Below are positions 6,495 to 10,706 of a stretch of DNA of 10,706 bases, one piece after another (the first letter of the stretch is position 1; each line of letters begins with the position of its first letter). The DNA is taken from positions 1-10,706 of the forward strand of contig CAYHTR010000017.1 in assembly GCA_964359745.1 (NCBI GenBank), read 5' to 3'. Made by a program: the position numbers and the translations under genes. The DNA is from JANLHG01 sp964359745 (GTDB lineage: Bacteria > Patescibacteriota > Minisyncoccia > Phycocordibacterales > PALSA-1337). The notes below the pieces were generated by a model, which searched no databases, was not told the DNA's origin, and was given only the letters and a program-made list of their open reading frames with translations.

Positions 6495-7553
6495 TTATCC
6501 GATTAAAGCTATGGTAACCCCAACAATTGCGCAGACGACAGAGATAATCCAATAACGCATAGTGATTTTATAGGTTGGCCAACCTTTGGCTTCAAGATGA
6601 TGATGAAATGGTGCCACTAAAAACACCTTTTTGCCATTTCTAAACTTTTTTGAAAGGATTTGAATTATTGCTGATAATGATGTGAATAAAAGAGGAAGGG
6701 CGATAACCGGAAGTACAATAATTCCATGTCCTTCGCCAAGAGTGTCAGTCATAAATGCTACGATTGCTAGAGTGATAGTAAGAGCCATAGTGCCTGTTTC
6801 TGACATATAATATCTGGCTGGTGGAATATTAAACCACAAAAATGCTAGTATTCCTCCAACAACTACGGCGCAAAATACCGCAAGATTAATTTGATTTAAA
6901 TAAAAGGCAATGCTTGCATAAGCACTAAACATTACTGCAAACACTCCACCAGCAAGCCCATCAACACCATCAATAATACCTCCAGAATACAACGCTAGTG
7001 TTACAAGCATAAAGAAAGGAATAAAGAGCCAACCTAGAAACAACTCGTCTGAAAATGGCATTCCAACGCCGGTCACATCAAGTTTAAAATAAAACCACAA
7101 TGCTGACAAAAGTGAAATTATAGCAACAACCACAAGCCGTTTTTTTAAAGAAAGTCCGCCGATACCTCTAACTTCAAACATGTCATCAATAAGACCGATT
7201 ATTCCGCCAAACATAAGAGTTAGAAGTGGGATCCATGTCTGATTTCGACTTAAAAAATCAAGTTTTGAAGTGATGCTGTTTGGGAAAAGATGCCCAATAG
7301 ACCACAAAAGCAAAGTTGTGATTAGAACAGAAGACCAAATAATAATTCCTCCCATTCTTGGTGTGCTGATTTCTTTATCTTTATGAAGTTCGTTGAACAC
7401 TAAAGTGGCATTACCTTGCATATCAATCTTGCCAGCTTTTTTTTTCCAAAGTTTATATTTGTATAAATAATTAGAGATTATAGATGACAATGCTATACCT
7501 ATAATAAAAGTTAGAGTGGTCGGTATGAAGACTTTTACAACATCTATAATCAT
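6495..7553 (-). CDS. mraY: Phospho-N-acetylmuramoyl-pentapeptide-transferase (MraY)
   Basis: MraY transfers phospho-MurNAc-pentapeptide from UDP to undecaprenyl phosphate, making lipid I at the inner face of the membrane. The protein is polytopic with about ten hydrophobic segments. Motifs (numbered from the ATG at 7553, 352 residues) are TPRMGG (64-69), GLIDD (Asp123, Asp124), IDGVDGLAGG (Asp195, Asp198) and APFHHHLEAKG (His317-319). Two motifs deviate from textbook MraY. NLTDG reads GIIDG, losing the Asn. FMGDTGS reads YMSETGT, placing Glu252 where the third catalytic Asp normally stands. The other catalytic residues are intact, so I read it as a lineage variant, not a dead enzyme. An upstream ATG at 7586 would add 11 polar residues and overlap the previous gene by 29 bp. 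The 7553 start leaves a 4-bp gap and a more typical N terminus. No Shine-Dalgarno precedes either start. Confidence 0.93.
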   Translation of the reverse strand: MIIDVVKVFIPTTLTFIIGIALSSIISNYLYKYKLWKKKAGKIDMQGNATLVFNELHKDKEISTPRMGGIIIWSSVLITTLLLWSIGHLFPNSITSKLDFLSRNQTWIPLLTLMFGGIIGLIDDMFEVRGIGGLSLKKRLVVVAIISLLSALWFYFKLDVTGVGMPFSDELFLGWLFIPFFMLVTLALYSGGIIDGVDGLAGGVFAVMFSAYASIAFYLNQINLAVFCAVVVGGILAFLWFNIPPARYYMSETGTMALTITLAIVAFMTDTLGEGHGIIVLPVIALPLLFTSLSAIIQILSKKFRNGKKVFLVAPFHHHLEAKGWPTYKITMRYWIISVVCAIVGVTIALIG

Positions 7554-7557
7554 AATA

Positions 7558-8445
7558 TTAGTCAGTGTAATATTTTTTTGTTGCATTTACAAGGGTTAAC
7601 ATATCAGTAAAACGGCCTTCTGTACTAGAACCCATAACTACGATAATTACAGGATGATTTTCTCTTGGTAGAAATTCTATTACCAGATTTCCGCCGGCGA
7701 GATCAGTTAAACCAGTTTTTGACGCAATGACATTCGGAATGTCATCAATTATTATGTTAGTATTTAGTCCTCTGTGAGATATCTTATTTAAAGAAATAAA
7801 TGACTGACTTTTTTCTTTTGTAACATCAAATAAGTTTGGATATGTTGATACAGCATAATCAAACATTTTTGCTACATCTTTTGCTGTTCCATAACCACCA
7901 GAAACTCCTTTACTTATATCAAGTCCAGATTCGTTCATAAAATATGTGTTTGATAATCCCATTTTTTTAGTGTTTTCGTTCATATTTGATATAAAACCAT
8001 CTTTTGTGTGTGCTAACACAAATGCCCCATCGTTTGAAGATACAAGTAAAGTAAATTGAATAAGGTCATCCAACTTCCATTTTTCTTTATTAAAAATAAT
8101 GGTGGTATCTTCCGGAATTGATTCTTTTGCGGTAATAACGGTCATAATTTTAGTAAGCGACGCTAAAGGTAATTGATATTCAGAGTTTAATTCAAAAATT
8201 GTCTTATTTTGATTTACATCTAGAATATAGATACTTTTTGCTTCAATTTTAATATCTTTGTAAGGATTTTTTTTGAGTATAAGAGGAGATTTTGAAAGCA
8301 GAGGATTAGCAACTATTTCAACCGGCTTGATCTGGATAGGATTAGTTTTTACTCCTTTAAAAGCTAAAATTGCCAATAAACAAAGCCCGACTACTGCGAT
8401 CGCTGTCCTAGTAATATTGATATTTTCTTTTTTATTGTTGTCCAT
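7558..8445 (-). CDS. D-alanyl-D-alanine carboxypeptidase, peptidase S11 (PBP5/DacA-like)
   Basis: This is a serine-type penicillin-binding protein that would trim the terminal D-Ala from peptidoglycan pentapeptides. The 295 residues begin with a short cytoplasmic tail and one hydrophobic segment (about 13-30) that acts as an uncleaved signal anchor; no lipobox is seen. The S11 catalytic triad of motifs is complete: SLTK (Ser96 nucleophile, Lys99), SSN (136-138) and KTG (243-245), with YGTAKDVAKM between the last two. The protein lacks the C-terminal beta domain and amphipathic anchor of E. coli PBP5 and stops soon after the catalytic domain, so attachment is N-terminal. The start overlaps the end of scpB by 14 bp, and mraY begins 4 bp after its stop. 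This arrangement suggests translational coupling with cell-wall synthesis. Other S11 functions, such as D,D-endopeptidase activity, cannot be excluded. Confidence 0.93.
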   Translation of the reverse strand: MDNNKKENINITRTAIAVVGLCLLAILAFKGVKTNPIQIKPVEIVANPLLSKSPLILKKNPYKDIKIEAKSIYILDVNQNKTIFELNSEYQLPLASLTKIMTVITAKESIPEDTTIIFNKEKWKLDDLIQFTLLVSSNDGAFVLAHTKDGFISNMNENTKKMGLSNTYFMNESGLDISKGVSGGYGTAKDVAKMFDYAVSTYPNLFDVTKEKSQSFISLNKISHRGLNTNIIIDDIPNVIASKTGLTDLAGGNLVIEFLPRENHPVIIVVMGSSTEGRFTDMLTLVNATKKYYTD

Positions 8446-8962
8446 TTTTAAAATTTTCTATTTCAGTTCGAATTTTTTGATAATCTGGGATATTTTCTAT
8501 TTTTGAAACACCAATATGTTGCAAAAGTTCAAAAGTTGAACGATACATAAAACTTCTGGCGTCCTTTGGATTAACAATTTTTTCAATTAATCCTCGCACA
8601 AGCAAATTTCTCAATATAAAATTTGAATTAATTCCGCGAATATAATCAATTTCACCCCTAGTTATTGGTCCTTGATAAAGAATAATAGAAAGAGTTTCAA
8701 GTCCGGCTTTACCTAAGTCACGATTAAGCTCTTCTTTTGTCATTTCTTCAATAAATGGCGACATTTCGGGATTTGTGCCGAGCATTATTTCATCATCTTT
8801 ATATATTAGAATAATTCCCCTATTTTTAAGTTTTTCTTCAAGGATAATAATGGCGTCGTTTATTTCAGTTATTTCTTTTCTTAAAATTTGAGCAAGTTTT
8901 TTTATAGGAAACGGTTCGCCTTTCCAAAAAAGTATAGCTTCAATTTGTGCATCAAGAATCAT
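8432..8962 (-). CDS. scpB: Segregation and condensation protein B (ScpB)
   Basis: ScpB forms a dimer of tandem winged-helix domains that binds ScpA in the SMC-ScpAB condensin, needed for compaction and segregation of replicated chromosomes. The 176 residues start with LDAQIEAILFWKGEPF, the standard ScpB opening. The second winged helix carries ETLSIILYQGPITRGEIDYIRG and LRNLLVRGLIEKI, both typical of the family. The start at 8962 is preferred to an upstream ATG at 9001. The extra 13 residues (MTRNRDGGCYNIS) do not belong to the family, and a promoter-like element lies within that stretch. There is no Shine-Dalgarno; an extended -10 ends 6 nt before the ATG, suggesting a leaderless mRNA. It overlaps the following carboxypeptidase gene by 14 bp and is separated from scpA by 148 bp of repeat sequence. 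Confidence 0.95.
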   Translation of the reverse strand: MILDAQIEAILFWKGEPFPIKKLAQILRKEITEINDAIIILEEKLKNRGIILIYKDDEIMLGTNPEMSPFIEEMTKEELNRDLGKAGLETLSIILYQGPITRGEIDYIRGINSNFILRNLLVRGLIEKIVNPKDARSFMYRSTFELLQHIGVSKIENIPDYQKIRTEIENFKNGQQ

Positions 8963-8968
8963 AGAGAT

Positions 8969-8977
8969 ATTATAACA
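8969..8977 (-). promoter_or_regulatory. Extended -10 (TGT TATAAT) 6 nt before scpB
   Basis: On the minus strand TGT TATAAT is followed by ATCTCT and the scpB ATG. This is a perfect extended -10 whose predicted start point falls on the A of the ATG, so the mRNA would be leaderless. No -35 consensus is seen at 16-18 bp. A small inverted repeat, CTCG-ATTA-CGAG (8986-8997), lies just upstream. This promoter would drive scpB, the carboxypeptidase gene, mraY and pyrG. Confidence 0.6.
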
Positions 8978-9000
8978 TCCCCCGTCTCGATTACGAGTCA

Positions 9001-9028
9001 CCCGCCCGAACGACTTCAGTCGGGCAGG
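9001..9028. repeat. Hairpin repeat unit 1 (GCCCGA/TCGGGC)
   Basis: CCCGCCCGA (9001-9009) and TCGGGCAGG (9020-9028) pair over 9 positions with one C/A mismatch. On the minus strand that position becomes a T-G wobble, so the structure is favoured in minus-strand RNA. The loop holds a smaller self-complementary stretch, CGAC-TTCA-GTCG, that could form an alternative stem. No T-run follows on either strand, so it is not a plain intrinsic terminator. Confidence 0.7.
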
Positions 9029-9046
9029 CCCCCTTAGCCAAGGGGG
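9029..9046. repeat. Hairpin repeat unit 2 (CCCCCTT-AGCC-AAGGGGG)
   Basis: A perfect 7-bp stem with a 4-nt AGCC loop directly abuts unit 1. On the plus strand a T-rich stretch follows (ATTTCCAGATTTTT), but no plus-strand gene ends here. On the minus strand, in scpA-scpB direction, there is no T-run. The stem composition resembles the repeat between typA and pyrG. Confidence 0.7.
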
Positions 9047-9062
9047 ATTTCCAGATTTTTAT

Positions 9063-9104
9063 CTCCCCTGACTAGGGGAGCATCTGTGTAGTCACAGAGA
9101 GGGG
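9063..9104. repeat. Hairpin repeat unit 3: double stem plus trailing GAGGGGT
   Basis: CTCCCCT-GACT-AGGGGAG (9063-9080) is a perfect 7-bp stem with a 4-nt loop. It is followed by TCTGTG-TAGT-CACAGA (9083-9098), a perfect 6-bp stem, and then GAGGGGT. The final AGGGG (9100-9104) could replace AGGGG at 9074-9078 in pairing with CCCCT at 9065-9069, giving two exclusive folds. The unit begins just after the scpA stop in transcription order. No T-run follows. Confidence 0.7.
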
Positions 9105-9110
9105 TGTTAT

Positions 9111-9845
9111 TTATATCTCATACCTCGGTACTCCAACATCTACTGTTTCCATAAAAATATCTTTTTTGCGTGATTCTTGATTGACCAAAATAACTCCACG
9201 TTTGACCAATTCCAACATAGCCAAAAAACTAACAATAATATTAACTTTTTCTTTTTTCCCTATTGATGAAAATTCTCTGAAATTCATCTTCAGGTCAGAT
9301 TTAATTCGGGTGGCAAGATTTTCTATAACTTCTTCAAGATTTATTACTTTTCTAACAATAGCTTTTGGTAATATCTCGCTTTTTGGAAGATTTTGAATTA
9401 CTTCTTTAATATTAGTAGATAAATTATCAAGAGAGATATTTTTATCTGGAGAAAAAAAAGAAGTTATTTTTCGTATTTTTAATGGGTCAGAATTAAAAAT
9501 TATTTTTTTGCCGAACAATTCTTTAATAAATTGGCTGGCATTTCTAATTTGCTCATAGATTTTTAATCGTAATTGCAAATCTTCAATACTATTCTTTTCT
9601 TCCTCGGTAAGAGCAAGGTTTGGCAAAAGCGATTTTGATTTTATTAGAAGTAATGTTGAGGCAATAAGAATAAAATTAGCACTATCGCTTATCGGAAATC
9701 TTTCAAATTTTCTTATATATTCAATATAATCATCGGCAACTTTTGAGATGGCGATATCATTAACAAAAAATTTTCTTTTTTCAATTAAAGATAATAATAA
9801 ATCAAGTGCACCCTCAAAACTTTGTTGTTTAATTAAAAATGACAT
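9111..9845 (-). CDS. scpA: Segregation and condensation protein A (ScpA)
   Basis: ScpA is the kleisin that bridges the two heads of the SMC dimer and binds the ScpB dimer. At 244 residues it is near the usual 240-260. The N-terminal domain has the family hallmark FEGALDLLLSLIEKRK followed by IAISKVADDYIEYI. FILIASTLLLIKSKSLLP is also diagnostic. The C-terminal winged helix (NIIVSFLAMLELVKRGVI) contacts the SMC head cap. The start at 9845 (MSFLIKQQSFEGALDLLL) is preferred to an ATG at 9890. The longer form would add 15 unrelated residues translated through the aspS terminator. No Shine-Dalgarno is present; a TATAAT ends 7 nt before the ATG. In many bacteria scpA and scpB are adjacent or overlapping; here 148 bp of hairpin repeats separate them. 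Confidence 0.96.
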   Translation of the reverse strand: MSFLIKQQSFEGALDLLLSLIEKRKFFVNDIAISKVADDYIEYIRKFERFPISDSANFILIASTLLLIKSKSLLPNLALTEEEKNSIEDLQLRLKIYEQIRNASQFIKELFGKKIIFNSDPLKIRKITSFFSPDKNISLDNLSTNIKEVIQNLPKSEILPKAIVRKVINLEEVIENLATRIKSDLKMNFREFSSIGKKEKVNIIVSFLAMLELVKRGVILVNQESRKKDIFMETVDVGVPRYEI

Positions 9846-9852
9846 AATGTTT

Positions 9853-9858
9853 ATTATA
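9853..9858 (-). promoter_or_regulatory. TATAAT -10 box 7 nt before scpA
   Basis: On the minus strand a perfect TATAAT is followed by AAACATT and the scpA ATG, putting the predicted start point within about one base of the ATG. It sits immediately after the aspS terminator T-run, as expected for the first promoter of a new transcription unit. No -35 consensus is visible. Confidence 0.55.
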
Positions 9859-9861
9859 CAA

Positions 9862-9900
9862 CAAAAAAATAGGGCGTCCGAAATGCACAACGGACGCCCT
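9862..9900 (-). terminator. Intrinsic terminator of aspS
   Basis: AGGGCGTCCG and its perfect complement CGGACGCCCT (9871-9880 and 9891-9900) form a 10-bp GC-rich stem with a 10-nt loop. On the minus strand it is followed by A and seven T (9863-9869). This is a textbook Rho-independent terminator, 67 bp after the aspS stop, separating aspS from scpA. Confidence 0.88.
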
Positions 9901-9967
9901 TGCTACCACCACCAAACCAGAGGAACTTACATTCCTATATTACACCTATCCAAAAATGAAGTCAAGT

Positions 9968-10706
9968 TTATTTTGCAAGTTTTATCCCCAACTCTTTAAG
10001 TTGTTTTTCATTTACAATAGACGGTGCATCCATCATTAAATCTCTGCCTTCCCCAGTTTTTGGATAAGCAATAACTTCACGAATGTTTGGCTCACCCATA
10101 AGAATCATCACGATTCTATCAATTCCAGGAGCAAAACCACCGTGAGGGGGCGCTCCATATTTGAAAGCTTCTAACATATGAGCAAACTTTCTTTGTTGTT
10201 CTTCTTCAGAAATTCGAAGAAGTTCAAAAACTTTTTTTTGCATATCAGATTTGTGTATTCTGATACTACCAGAACTCAATTCATAACCGTTTAATACCAA
10301 ATCATAAGAATTGGCACGAATATTGAATAAATCTTCGCCCTTCATAAATTTATCAACATCTTTTTCGTTAATTGAACAAAAAGGATGATGCGCCGCTTGA
10401 ATATTGCCTTGCTCATCTTTTTCAAACATTGGAAAATCAACAATCCAAGCAAAAGCTAATTCATTTTTATCATTTTTATCTTTTCGCAAATCGGGTTTAT
10501 CCGAACCGTATTTTTTTACACATTCGGCATAATTAAGTCGTGGAAATGGTGTAGATGTAATTTTTTTTTCTGGAAAAAGTTTAGAAATAAGCTCTATAAA
10601 CATCGGTTCGGTAAAACTTAAGACATCTTCTTGTGTAACAAATGACATTTCAAAATCAAGTTGAGTAAATTCGGGTTGCCGATCCCCTCTTAAATCTTCG
10701 TCCCGC
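9968..10706 (-). CDS. aspS: Aspartyl-tRNA synthetase, 3' part (5' end outside window)
   Basis: AspS charges tRNA-Asp (or tRNA-Asp and tRNA-Asn) with aspartate. The frame is open through the right edge; the ATG at 10648 is internal. The residues before it read RDEDLRGDRQPEFTQ, which is class II motif 2 of bacterial AspRS. Motif 3 is GGFAPGIDRIVM, with the catalytic Arg, followed by REVIAYPKTGEGRDLMMDAPS. PRLNYAECVKKYGSDKPDLR and WIVDFPMFE, conserved in bacterial AspRS, are separated by only about ten residues. The GAD insertion domain of about 100 residues or more that normally lies there in bacterial enzymes is absent. The N-terminal anticodon-binding domain and motif 1 lie outside the window. 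About 245 residues are visible. A strong terminator follows the gene. Discriminating versus non-discriminating specificity cannot be decided from this part. Confidence 0.97.
   Translation of the reverse strand, partial: RDEDLRGDRQPEFTQLDFEMSFVTQEDVLSFTEPMFIELISKLFPEKKITSTPFPRLNYAECVKKYGSDKPDLRKDKNDKNELAFAWIVDFPMFEKDEQGNIQAAHHPFCSINEKDVDKFMKGEDLFNIRANSYDLVLNGYELSSGSIRIHKSDMQKKVFELLRISEEEQQRKFAHMLEAFKYGAPPHGGFAPGIDRIVMILMGEPNIREVIAYPKTGEGRDLMMDAPSIVNEKQLKELGIKLAK

Noticed and set aside
8986..8997. CTCG-ATTA-CGAG inverted repeat as an operator for scpB
   Set aside because: Only a 4-bp stem; too short to separate from chance, although its position near -35 is suggestive.
8963..9001. Longer ScpB start at 9001
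   Set aside because: The extra 13 residues are not part of the family and overlap the extended -10 element.
9001..9104. Hairpin cluster as a CRISPR array or riboswitch
   Set aside because: The units are different palindromes without regular spacers, and no conserved aptamer is recognisable.
9846..9890. Longer ScpA start at 9890
   Set aside because: The extra residues are translated from the aspS terminator and the scpA promoter region.
9748..9999. Plus-strand open frame across the scpA start, the terminator and the aspS end
   Set aside because: Covers a clear intrinsic terminator and two conserved genes on the other strand; composition is not protein-like.

Overview
The window holds chromosomal housekeeping genes from a small-genome, AT-rich bacterium. 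The most likely source is a Candidate Phyla Radiation (Patescibacteria) lineage, probably Parcubacteria-like. This is inferred from several protein peculiarities: an AspRS without the GAD insertion, a MraY with an S-E-T-G-T motif, and a divergent CTP synthase. It also fits the C-rich palindromic intergenic repeats and the lack of Shine-Dalgarno sequences before the visible starts. No phylogeny or database search was possible. TGA is not used as a sense codon in any gene read here.

Layout. Plus strand, left edge: the 3' part of ftsZ (division ring GTPase), then a thioredoxin-reductase-like flavoprotein. Facing it with directly abutting stop codons is a minus-strand gene for a membrane protein. 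It joins two transmembrane segments, a bacterial PH-like domain and a Schlafen-type AlbA_2 domain. This is the only accessory-looking gene in the window. Next come two divergent tRNA genes, tRNA-Glu(TTC) on minus and tRNA-Ser(CGA) on plus, followed by typA/bipA, a translational GTPase, on plus.

From about 4.8 kb to the right edge everything is on the minus strand. In transcription order: aspS (5' end outside the window), an intrinsic terminator, a promoter-like TATAAT, scpA, a 110-bp cluster of hairpin repeats, a second promoter-like extended -10, then a tight cluster scpB - D,D-carboxypeptidase - mraY - pyrG. In that last cluster the neighbours overlap by 14 bp or lie 4 bp apart. The cluster links chromosome condensation (ScpAB), peptidoglycan synthesis and trimming (MraY, carboxypeptidase) and CTP supply.

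The non-coding signals are the most distinctive part. Three minus-strand genes have a -10 element 6-7 nt before the ATG, which suggests leaderless mRNAs. A large palindromic repeat lies between typA and pyrG and supplies the last codons of pyrG. I see no CRISPR array, transposase, prophage or complete defence island. No stretch longer than about 150 bp is without a gene. The window does not clearly contain a new multi-gene system; the membrane PH-AlbA_2 fusion is the best candidate for new biology.
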